From Coprinus comatus (lineage: Eukaryota; Basidiomycota; Agaricomycetes; Agaricales; Agaricaceae): DNA of 64,000 bases. Shown here piece by piece: positions 12,039 through 23,300 of the stretch (position 1 is its first letter; each line of letters opens with the position of its first letter). The stretch lies in NCBI GenBank assembly GCA_034638255.1, contig JAWPGT010000008.1:496001-560000 (forward strand), in the 5' to 3' direction. Under the pieces are notes generated by a model. That model did no database searches. It was given only the letters and a program-made list of their open reading frames with translations, and was not told where the DNA came from. A program made the position numbers and the translations under genes.

Positions 12039-12552
12039 AACATACATACATTGTCGAGGTCATGTTACACATATATTTAGTCTGCTGAGCGCTTCACCCC
12101 ATGGGCCGACATCAGGGGCATCAAAAATGCTGTGCTCCCTTCCAACTGCTCTCGCGCAATCCCAAGAATCCCCTGAAGGTTTATTCTCGAGGTCAATGTC
12201 AAGGCTCGTTGAACAGATCTAATACTCATGAAACTTCGGGGGGGTGTGAAACATAAGGTTGTTAAGTAGACGCTGTGGTAACAGATTCTTCGAGCTCCAT
12301 CACGAACTATCGATGCATTTGATTTGCTTCACTCCAATATCACAAGCAACTACTTTTTGGAAGTCTGATATAACGCATGTTATGTATATGGGGTAGGTCC
12401 GAGTATACTTTAATACATTGACACTGTATAAATCCTCTACCCTGGTCCATGCCATGGTAAACTGTGCGGCCCCAATTACTAAAACACGCTACTGGTACAA
12501 ATAATAATAAAACAAACGTGTACTAAGAAAAGTTCACTATGTATAAGTATCT
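12039..12552. other. Intergenic between BCS1-like copies A and B
   Basis: No coding frame seen. It contains the 3' flank of copy B and part of the copy A upstream region. Confidence 0.5.
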
Positions 12553-14913
12553 TCAAGTTTCGCAACAAATATTCTCATCAACCGATATCCCCGCTTTCTT
12601 ATCATCATTCTGCACCTTGTCCCTGTCCTCCTCTTGTGTGCTGGAAACCAAACTGGAGGCACTGGAGATACTCAAAAGGGTCGCTTGCAGTTTCTCAGCT
12701 TCCTTAACATCCCTCTTCTCTTTAATCCTATCCCTTTTAGCTCTTCGAGCCTCCTCCAATATCTGCTTATCCTTCAACGACGTTTCAACCCACTCTTTAG
12801 CCTGCTTAACAGCTCTCTCCGGTTTAAACTTACAAGACAACAAATACCCTTGGATTTCAGCTGGTGTAAACGTTTTCTCTGGAATAATATCTGCGAACTC
12901 TTTTGCTAGCCTTTCAATCATCACAAGCCTATCATCTTCATCAGCTACCTTTTCCTTTTCTTTAAGAGATTCCGGTATGCAATGGGAAATCGGGAAGAAA
13001 CATTTGAACAAAGTCAAGACTTGTTCTCTAGCCGTATGGAAATATTGAACCCTCAGATCAATGCGTCCAGGACGGATCAAGGCGCTGTCAAGGTCTTCAA
13101 TATGATTCGTCTACATAAATTTTCAAGGTCAAGGTCAATTCATAATTCCAAAAGAAAAAAATTGTAATAGTCGGAATGTTGTGCTTACTGTAGCGAATAA
13201 CAGTATACCCTCTTGACTAGCGACTCCGTCTATGATATTCAAAAGACCGGAGAGCGTAACATTTGTTTTAGGTGGTTCCGGGGCATTGGGATTACAATCA
13301 TCGAAGTCACTTCCACCGCGTGAAAAAGCGCAATCGATATCTTCAAGGAGGAAGATAGATCTTCTTGGAATAACGGCTACCGCTTGAGCCAATGCAGCAT
13401 CGTCAACCCTATAAAGTCAAGATATGATATTCGTCTCCATGTATTCATATGAAGGGAGAAAAAAACATACGAATTTGATGCCAAGGAAATCGAATAAATT
13501 TCTAATTCTAGTTCTCCTGCCTTGTTATAAATCAGTATTTTACATCACAAACACTTGTGGATAACCTCACTAGAGCATATATAGTAGAACCTGCAAAACG
13601 AATTCAAAAGTCAAAAACTAAGCCAACAATCAATAAGGCAGCGTTCGACTCACTCTTTCCAGTTCCAGGTGGTCCATACAACAAGTACCCACGTCGATAA
13701 GGAATACCCGCCGCTTGGTACCATTCATCCATACTCAAGAACTCACGTGCATCTTCAAGGAGTGTATCCATGACTCCTGGTTCCAGTACAACTGAGTCTA
13801 AAGATCTACGAGGTTTACGTTTGATATCATCCCAGCTCAAAAGCGGTGGATAATGATAGTTATTTGACTACAAAAACGAGTTACACAGGATTGTTTTATT
13901 AGTATTGGAATTTTCAATTTTGAAAGTTACTAATGCTGGGAAAACATACCGAAGCAGTGTGAATGATAACATGAGGTTTATTTGACTCCATATAAATCTC
14001 CCTAGCTTCTTCTACCAAAGTCGAAACCACTTTCACATCTCGAGTGAATACCCTGATAAAATGAAGAAAAAACGACCAAGGACAAAACAAATACCGTTAA
14101 CACATCATACCGTACTTATATTGTGATACAACAAGAATATGATTTTTTTAAAAAAGAAGCTCCGCACACTCACCTTAATGTAATTGATGGAATCGTCGCA
14201 GATTCATACGCCTGAGAACGTCTAAGTTCAATCCAATATTTTCTCCACTTGAATAATTGAGGTGCTTGATACGTTGGAATATATTCCGCATTCCCAATTT
14301 TTTGACTTTCTCTAATTTCAGCATCATCAACTCCACCTCTATTTTGAAGTGTCTTAGCATTGACTTTAAAGTTCCAAGCTTTCTTCCAAACTTGTTGTTT
14401 CACCTGATTCATTACTCAGTATTCAACATTAATATTAGAGAGAAAAATGAATGAGCTCACAAGAAAAGTAGTCATCCAATCATGAGCAGGATCACCAGCA
14501 TGAAATTCCGCAGTAACAGAATATTCTACACACACAAAAAGCAAAATATTAATAACATTGTCAACACTGCCACTTCATAGTTTCATTTTTACATAGCCCA
14601 TGGGCTATGCCACACATCGCCTCCGTTCACCGTTTTTCACACAAGGACTACGGCAGAAGGAACGAGAAACGAGAAGAAGATAAAAGAAAAGAAAAGAAAG
14701 GAAAGGAAGACACTCACGAAATTGCCAACGTTCAGATACCCAACCATACGCAACTTTACCCATTTCAACTAACCAACCAGTCATGAACATCATTAAAGTT
14801 ACCCAAATTCCACTTGAGCCACCCCCTGGGACTTGAAAATATGAAGTGATCATATTCATACTCATCATTTGCGACAACCAACTCGGTGGAAAGTTGTAGC
14901 TTGTAGAGTCCAT
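12553..14913 (-). CDS. BCS1-like AAA ATPase, copy B
   Basis: Start ATG 14913 ([17 protein letters not shown]), stop at 12553. The domain order matches copy A: N-terminal membrane segment, BCS1_N-type region, then AAA core. The core has Walker A GPPGTGKS, Walker [30 protein letters not shown] and RPGRIDLRV, followed by a charged C-terminal region. The sequence between Walker B and the second conserved block differs from copy A ([14 protein letters not shown]). Intron positions match copy A, including the split Walker A Ser codon and a 20-nt microexon at 13590-13571. Clearly an A/B tandem duplicate with A. The catalytic residues appear intact, so I expect an active ATPase. The substrate is unknown. 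Confidence 0.88.
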
Positions 14914-16184
14914 TGTCTTGTTTCTGCGTAGCAGAAACCGTAGTAGAAATAAAGGAAGATCTTGTTGTTAATAGTGTTGTCGTTACTATCGTTTCCGTTG
15001 TACGGATATTCGACAGTGGCTAGTAGAATAAGAAAGTAAAGGTTAAAAGAAAAAGGTTGTAGTGTGCGCGAAAGAAGCATGGTTCAAATCCCCCAGTTGT
15101 ATATATACCCCCTTTCCTTAATAATCCTCTTAGGAATCAATGCATCTATACCCTTCACTCTCCGCTAAATACGGCCATCTCGGACTCAAACAGAGTCATT
15201 TAGATGCATATAAGTACGACGAGTTGTAATGTGTAGTACTGAGTTTGAATTTCTGCTTTCTTTTTGACTCCAGAAGAGAATTGACAACGTTGACATAGAG
15301 CGTTCCGAGATGGGTCCATATACATATGTATATCAGAGATTCTGAATAAATTCAATAATATGACTAGGAGTGTGGAACTGCGGATTTAGAACCTGAGTCA
15401 CATTTTCCAGGTTTATCGATTGCCATACGAAACAGTGAAGGGTGGTTGATGAACTTGGCCAAAAAAGCTGTTTGAATACGCCCATCAGCCCTTTCAGCAT
15501 CACTTCTTGCGTGTGTAGACAAAAGGCAGTGTTTCTTCACACACACACACACACACACCACACATGGGTGAACCTAGAGATGTCAATCCCTTTAAACATG
15601 ATAAGTGTGGTCGTAATATGGTTTAAATTATAACGTCATACAACTCACTACGCCACGTTCGTTTGTTCGGAAGAGGAAATAAAGATATTACGACGGGTTG
15701 AACGGTGATGTAAATGAAAAATGCATTGTGAAGTCGTGGTCATTTTCGTGCTTGATTAAATTTGGATTAAATCATTAATTTAAATTTTCTTTGCAAATAT
15801 CACAAACCCACACACATTGAGCACTCCGCCTGCCCAAAACCGTCGATATGGTTATATCCAACCAATTCGGATTGATCACGAAGAGTCATCTTTGTTATTT
15901 CACCGACGCCGACACCAACGGTAGCCGATCGCGACAATGCAAATACTGATCTGACTCATCTCTCCACATACATCCAACTGTCAAAAAGCAATGAATCTAT
16001 TCAAGAACCGAAACGTACAAATTGGTATAGGTATAACAAAAAGAAAACCGCCACACCACGTTGTCAACATGCTCATTTGTGACTGTTGAGCAATATGTTA
16101 ATGACTCTTGTTGGATCACTAGCGCTGGGTAAAAGTAGAAATTTAGCGCCTTTTTCTATAAGATAGGTCAACACGTACCTATTC
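14914..16184. other. Intergenic, with a (CA)n microsatellite at 15538-15558
   Basis: It contains the upstream region of copy B and the 3' flank of copy C. A 21-bp CA repeat lies at 15538-15558. A sequence at about 15,080 resembles a tRNA B box but lacks a T-stem and A box. No gene seen. Confidence 0.5.
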
Positions 16185-18815
16185 TTAGGGTGAATCAGTC
16201 GTTGGAGGGATCGACTCTGCATTTCCATTCACAATTGGGGTGGAAGTTCCATTAGGCAATGCCGATCCATTCAAAACGTGGCCTTGAACACCAGTCTCCG
16301 CAGTTCCATTAACAACTTTTAACCCATTCACCTCAGTGGTAGTGGCAATGGTCGTAGTCGCAGCGATTGTAGTAGGAGTATCAATAGCAGTAAATGGGGT
16401 AACACCAGAGAACGCGGGATGGAGTGGAGGAACTGGAGCAGGTATCGGAATCGAAGGAGGGATAACACTTCCAGGAACAACACTTCCACTTCCACTGCCT
16501 CCACTCATCTTAGCCAAAGTATTCTGTAATTGTTCCATTTCCTTCTTCTCCCTCTTCTCAACCAAACCTCTCTTCTTAGCTTCAATCCTTCTCTCCTTTT
16601 CTTCTTTCTGTCTCCTCTCCTCTTCAACCCATTCTCTGATTCCATTAGCCGCTTTCTCAGGCATCATTTTACAAGATAACAAATATCCTTGTAATTCAGC
16701 TGTAGAAAATTCGAATTCTGGAATTCCGGAAGTAAATTGTTTATTGAGTTTTTCCAAATGTTCAAGTTTTTCTTCTTCCGTTATTGATTTTTCTTGAGAT
16801 TGAGATTGTAATGATTCAGGTGTAACATGTTTAACAGGATAAAACCTATTAAAGAGAGCAGAAGCTTGACGATCCGTAGCAAGTTTATATTCCACCTTCC
16901 TATCAATCCTACCAGGTCTTAAAAGTGCCGCATCAAGGTTATCAACATAGTTAGTCTGAATAAAATCATAAAATTATCAGTATTTTTGGCATGCATATGT
17001 ATTCATTAACCAAAAAAAAAAAAAAAAAAAAAAAAAAACTTACAGTAGCAAAGAAAATCTTTCCCTCTTCACTCCCAACTCCATCCAAAATATTCAACAA
17101 ACCCGAAAGTGTAACCGCAGATCTTTTATTTCCTCTGTGACCTCTCCTATGTCTCGATGGTATCATCACTCCATGAGGACCACCACCACCATACATATCA
17201 TCATCATCATCCTCTCTCGAAAATGCACAATCGATATCCTCTATTAATAGAATAGAACCTTTTGGAACCGAAGAAACGGCTTGTTCGAGGAATGTATCGT
17301 CAACACTAAACCAAAGTTAGGTTAGTAAAAAAAAAGTGAGAATGAGTTTGTGTGTATGTGTATGCGTGTATGACAGATATTATGATGTTGAAATAGAACC
17401 GAAAACCCACGCTAGTAAAAGTAGTGTGCGAGAAGAGAAGAGCAAGGATGGAGGCAAGAAAAATACACTATGGAGAGAAACGACGTACAAGTTCGCAGCT
17501 AACGAAATAGCGTAGATTTCCATAGTCAATTCACCTGCCTGTATTAAAACGAAAATAAAATAAATTCCAAAGCAAATGAGAGGAAAGAGTTCACTTACAA
17601 TAGCATGAATAGTTGAACTTTTCCCAGTTCCAGGTGGTCCAAACAACAAATACCCTCTACGATGAGGAATCCCAGCACTCATATACCAATCTTCCATTTT
17701 CAAAAAATCACGAACATCAGCAATAAGACCATCTAAAGTTCCATCTGGAAGAACAATTGAATTTAATGGACGACGAGGTTTTTGTTTGACGTTGTTCCAG
17801 AAGAATTTTGGGCCATAGCTATGCTATAAAAGTTTTAAAAAAAATCGAATAAATATCATGGTACGGTAAGAGAATCACAAACATTGAAGAGGGGAAGGGA
17901 TAAATTGCAACTTACAGCAGTGACAGAATGTACGATGACATGTGGTCTACTAGCTTCATAATACTTCTTCTTCGCATCTTCTACCAATTTCGAAAGGACA
18001 GTCATATCCAATGTATAGATCCTAAAACACAAAACACAAAATCAGCGTTCATTCAAAAAGTCATACATCATCAATATAACTCACGTCAAAAATATACTGG
18101 CACCTTGAGCACCACCACCTGGAACAAAAGGAGATCCAGAACCCATTTGAGCTTTAGTCCTTTTAATCTCAACCCAATACCTATTCCACCAGAATATTTG
18201 AGGTAAATCGTAAGTAGGAACGTATTCTGCACTGTCTATTGTTTGTGCTTCCGTCGTTGTCGATGTGGAACTAGAACCAGTAGAAGGGACACCATAACGT
18301 CTTTGGGATGATTTTGCAGAAACTCGAAAGTCTTTTGAACGACGCCATACTTTTTCTTGAGTCTATGAAATCATGACGTGAGTTCTCGTTTTTGACAAGA
18401 GAGAGTGTGTGTGTGAGGGAGAGAGAGAGGTCAAATTCCAGAGAAAAGACGTACGATGAAGTTGATGATCCAATCATACGCAGGATCTCCTTCACTGAAC
18501 TCGGCAGTAATAGAATATTCTAAATATCACAAAACAACCAGAATCATCAACACATCATCACACAAGTAAAATTTCAAAACAGAACAACTCACGCAATCTA
18601 AACCTTTCAATAAACCACTGAACCAACCTCCTTCCAAATTCCACAACTGTACCCAACAACAAAAGCTTCAAACCTCCAGCACCCATACCTCCAGCACTAC
18701 CACCTACTCCACTAAACAATGAAGCAACCATTGACAGTCCAAATACACTTGTTAACCATGAGGAGTCAAAACCCAACGAAGACGAAGGGGAATTAGCGAT
18801 ATTTGGTGAGGACAT
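16185..18815 (-). CDS. BCS1-like AAA ATPase, copy C (diverged)
   Basis: Start ATG 18815 (MSSPNIANSPSSS), stop at 16185. It has the same plan as A and B: N-terminal hydrophobic segment, BCS1_N-type region and AAA core with Walker [15 protein letters not shown], Walker [33 protein letters not shown] and [11 protein letters not shown]. The AAA core carries an insertion with Asp, Gly, His and Arg runs (MYGGGGPHGVMIPSRHRRG). The C-terminal tail is about 100 residues longer, Ala/Thr/Asn/Pro-rich and probably disordered. Unlike A and B, the Walker A codons are not interrupted by an intron, so C separated earlier or lost that intron. A run of 27 T starts directly after one 5' splice site (17038-17012). 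Confidence 0.87.
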
Positions 18816-19299
18816 TAAAGACCCAGTAAACCAAGGACAAGAGAGGTATTAAAGGGGCGTCTCTTTTCCACTTGACGACGGAAGATGTATAAGTACCTGC
18901 GAAGGAAGGGTTGATTGGGGTTAACTAGAACGAGTCACAAAAGGAGGCCGCGTTTTTTAAACAGCTTAGACGCCTATTTATGTACAAATTATATGATTGA
19001 CACCGAGAACGCTTTAGAACCCCCCACTTCCTTCCACTTCTAACCGGGCGCTTCACAACTTCTTCTCGCAGCTTCAGGACTTCACACAAAATCAGTCTAA
19101 ACATCCGGTGCATAAGGTTAAGCTAAAAGTACAAACGACATCGGACAGCAATAATAAACTCGAATCCCAAAAAGCAAACGAACAAAATGTTCGTCAGAAA
19201 CTACTAGTCAGTAAGTACAATGGGGTAACAAAGGGGTAAATGGGTTAAAACAACACAACAGAGCTAGTATAAAAAATAATCACGGAAAAGAATACAAAA
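18816..19299. other. Intergenic, upstream of BCS1-like copy C
   Basis: No coding frame seen. It holds the copy C promoter region and the 3' flank of the next minus-strand gene. Confidence 0.5.
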
Positions 19300-20398
19300 T
19301 CATACACTTGCAGAACTCGCCATACTCTCCCTCAGCTTCCCTTTCCCTCCATTATTGGCAATTGGATTAAGATGCGAAAGACTCTGTTCCGAGACGACTA
19401 CAAGTTCCGCAACTCCCATCTCAAGATGTGGCAGTCGTTCTTCCTCGTCTGAATTTGCTGGATGCGGCAAAGGCTGTGTTGACGATGATGACGATGATGA
19501 CGACAATTGCGAATGATGTGGTCGTGGCATAGCTACCAATACCGCCACGCGTACTCTTTGTGGTTCTGGAGAAATCTCTGACATGGGCATCTCCTGGTTA
19601 CCAACATCCACCGCCGACCCATGTCGTGAATTGTTCCTTGTTCCATTCGACACTGGATATCTAGGAGCCCTGAACAGCGAACCAGGTCTCTCAAAGATAT
19701 TCCTAATCCTCCTCCTCAAATCCCTATCACTAGCACGTCCTGTTTGCCCTTCAATGCCTTCATCGCGTTCATTGTCATTGCTGGCAACAACTGGAGTAGC
19801 CCGTTTGATGAACCATTTATAGTGGGGTCTTTGATATAACCAGCCATTACAGGCTTTATAGACTCCCAATCCTTCTCCTCCACCATAGTATTATGTTGAA
19901 ATACATCCTCCTGGTTAAGGTCCAGATACGTCTCCCACATTTTAGGTTTTTTCGACAAATCAACCCGAGGGCCCCTTCCTCCTGGAGCAGGAGGTATCCA
20001 AGTACCATTCGAATAGCTTCTTCAATCATACGTCGATGTCGTCGTCGTAAGATAAATGACCTGATAACTATAGCGGCAGAGACGCTAAGAAGCAGGACTA
20101 GAGTAGCCAGAAAAGTGTACACTGCGATTTCATTGATTGGACGCCTTGTTAGCCTTGAATTCGGACGTTCTGTGGGGGTGGATGAAGGAGTGGTGGACAA
20201 CGTACGGTACAGTGATGCAGAAGAAGCGGTGGGGGGTGAACCACCGCCTCCATTGCCATCCTCACCAGGAGAGGACCTTGACTCTGTTGGAGCTGGGAAG
20301 AAAGAGGTAAGGGAAGTAGAGTCTGTCAACGACGTTGTCGGAGTTGCAGTGGGTGTTGCCGATGATGAGCTCCGTGTTGTTGAAGACTGTGAGGACAT
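19300..20398 (-). pseudogene. Single-pass membrane protein gene with two frameshifts
   Basis: From ATG 20398 (MSSQSSTTRSSSS) the frame gives a Ser/Thr/Pro-rich N-terminus. One membrane segment (VYTFLATLVLLLSVSAAIVI) and a basic patch (RRRHRRMIEEAIR) follow. At about 20,010 the sensible reading jumps to another frame (NGTWIPPAPGGRGPRVDLSK) and at about 19,852 it jumps again (GWLYQRPHYKWFIKR) to a stop at 19300. Both jumps are explained by a missing single base. No GT-AG intron fits. The later frames have natural composition, which supports one original protein of about 360 residues. Either the gene is inactivated or the assembly has two local deletions. The architecture matches the two proteins at 6,487-8,913, although no sequence match was visible. 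Confidence 0.5.
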
Positions 20399-23300
20399 GG
20401 AGAGGAGGTAGGTGGTCGGGAAGAGGGAGCGGAGTGGGATAAGATAGATTGAAAGGGAAAGAAATCACACGCGGGTCACTACAATATTGTGACGGATGTC
20501 AAGGTGGACACAACAGATTACAAATCAATTTACTTTCAACCTTTTTGCCTTTCCTGGGGATCAAAGTTTCTCCACCTGTAATAATCTTATATACCTAGGG
20601 GCCAAAACATTCGTACGAGTATCTTGTTCGCTAGCTTCATAGTTCCACCGCAGCACCGAAGAATTGGGCAATCACTATTATTCATCTCTGTCCGCACTCC
20701 CCGCGACGGCAGTTTTATCATCCCCATCATGATCATCATAGTACTAAACAGCTATTACAACTAATCAAAGTCTCGGATATTTATATCTTAGCTCTGAGTT
20801 GGCATAGAATTCCACTGACAACAATCAAAACACAACATTAGTATTAGTTTAGTTTCTTGGAGATATATATGTATCATAGAATCCATGAGTTTTGAGGGTT
20901 TGCCCGTTTTCTCCTGAACTTTCATGTAACAAACTAGTAAATGAAACAGATACTACACGTGGTTCATATTCAATTCAGTATGGCAACGTCAGCTCTTTTT
21001 CTGAGGGTGTGCCAGTAGAACCCAGCCGATGTTCAACAACAGATATCCTGCCGTGCAAAACCGGAACAATTAAATCCTCTGTGTCTCGGACACTCACCTG
21101 GTGTAGACTCCGGGAGTCCGCAGTCCGCATTTCGGCTGGCCAGGTCCATTTTGAGAGCTGTGGAAACACTGTGGTGAGCAAAGCGAGAGTATTTTGGCAT
21201 TAATATTCAAGCAGAATGTTCAAATGTTCAGTGTTATATTACATTTTCAAGCAATGTCAGATGTCGAAGACTGGCTGAAGCACTGAAGGTAATAGATCGG
21301 AATGATGATGTCATCGGCGGCCTACATGCCCTCGGCATACATAAGCCTAGACATACAAAACACTTAGACACTGATCTCGAATCGATCTCTCGAGCTGTTA
21401 AATTTAATAATAGGTTTGCTTACTATCACTCGAAATTTCTCTCAAAGTCTGCAACCCAAAAACTGTATTATATGGATGTGCGTTTTTGGTGGTGAGTTGG
21501 AATGGAACATTCAATCGCGGTGAAGCTGAGAGCAGTTCGATCAATCATTTAGAAGAATGATGACGTTACGCTTTACCCACTTATCTGAAACCAAGAGAAT
21601 GCAGTATACTTCTTTCGAGAGCGTCAAGATATTGCCAAGGACGCCACACAAAACTTGAAAAATCCATATAATCGTGTTCGTAAAAGTAACTCCAAACTTA
21701 TGGTCCTTGTACATAATACAGATATGCACGAATTCCAAAGTGTTTGTGCCATAACCCGGCATAAATGTCTCCATCGGATCGGCATAAGTGCGTGTTATAC
21801 ATTATATATTAATGCCAATCAATGGTTATACAGTATCATCAATGTTCTTCGAACGATCCTCAACGAATCAACTAATGTTCTTTACCCCTTTGATCATGCA
21901 TAATGCTCAACCGAGACCTGAGGTTACTACTTGCTAAACTTTAGCCGCCGGTAAGTTCAATTTACCGTTTACGCGGACGCTACTAGTACTTACCGTAGGA
22001 CCTAGGTTTAAACGTTTCAACTTAGGCTATCTGGTGCCCCTTATTAGTAGTCTGTTAGGCGCGGACTCGGGAACAAGTCTAAACATGTTGCACAGACACT
22101 ATATGGACTGAGACAAAATGTCGATCGAGGCCCGAGCACGAGAGTATATAACACAGGAAACCGCATCTTAGGATGTATGCGCTCCCCTTTCCCCCCTCTC
22201 CCACCCACGCGCTTTAATACATTGAATACTTACTTTATTGCGTTGAACCCTATAACTCAATTACACGCATGACATCTCCACTACAACATGTGTACGTGAT
22301 TTGAACCTAGATGTAAGCAGTTCTTCAAACCTGTATACTTAACCCATCCGCATCTATAATCATACTTTTTAACAGATATGATTGTTGGTCCGGTCTATAC
22401 ATACAAAGAAGAGAGCACTGTCGTCAACATTCAACAAGCTTGGGTAAAGTGAAGTCATTCCCAAGCTTTCTGCTTCAGCAAGGTCATTTCCGGCCCTTGT
22501 TACCAACAACACCCTCGGTTGCACATAAATCCATGGACCATCACGCCTTCCCTCGAGTCTCCAGGATACGACCGTAGTTTTATGCACCGCCGGAGAAAGG
22601 TCTCAAACAGTCTACATTCTATGTAGAATATTGATACCCGTACAAGACTGGAAAAATTACGCCCCTGCGCCTTCACCAATGATCACCAAAAGAACCTCAA
22701 CTCAATCTTCGCCTACCTTCCCTTATCCCGTTATGCCATTGATATTCTCCCTACCAGAAGCAACTATTCTACCACGACATGACAATGATTTACAGGGTGG
22801 CTCCAAGGCCCGAGCTTCTCACCGTCATTGCCACGGATTTTTATTTTATGTAAAATGCTTATGAGGATCACATCAAGAAGGTGACTCCATCATCAGATAT
22901 CAAACTCGTATCCGGTTTGAATCTGAAGACCCTTGTTTTTTTTTTTTGAAGTATTGCGTCACGTCCTCGGCTGTTGATTTCCCTCTCCTTTACGGAAATG
23001 AAGAAACTTATGTATAGCCGAAGCTTCATCGACATCCACGCAAACGAGGAGTGCATCCCTTGATAATTAAACTGGGCAGGAATACTCCGATGTTTTATTT
23101 ATGTTCTCTAGTGGTACCCAAAAAAACAATCTGTTCAATGGTAAAACGGGGCTCAATCAGCATCGGCAATAGGAAGACGGTCACCCGGCCAGAAATCATG
23201 GTGATGCTTTACGAGCATTCTTCCAGAATTATTAAACTGAAATGACACCCCACAGTTCACCAAACGCCAACTTCGATAAACGGGTTGCTGATTTCTCCTA

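Noticed and set aside
15075..15100. ggttcaaatcc, a tRNA B-box-like sequence
   Set aside because: The flanking bases do not form a T-stem and no A box lies upstream.
16336..16797. Plus-strand frame of 153 codons opposite BCS1-like copy C
   Set aside because: It is antisense to the low-complexity C-terminal exon, with no splice or start support.
19999..20030. A 24-nt GT-AG intron to explain the first frame change in the membrane protein gene
   Set aside because: It is far shorter than any workable intron and, being a multiple of three, would not change the frame.
20892..21203. Plus-strand frame of about 100 codons in the gene-poor region
   Set aside because: It lacks an ATG start and has no recognisable similarity. 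The opposite strand shows equally good splice-like signals, so neither is called.
22369..22587. Minus-strand frame with protein-like composition
   Set aside because: It has no ATG, no matching exon upstream and no known motif. It may be a relic but cannot be supported.
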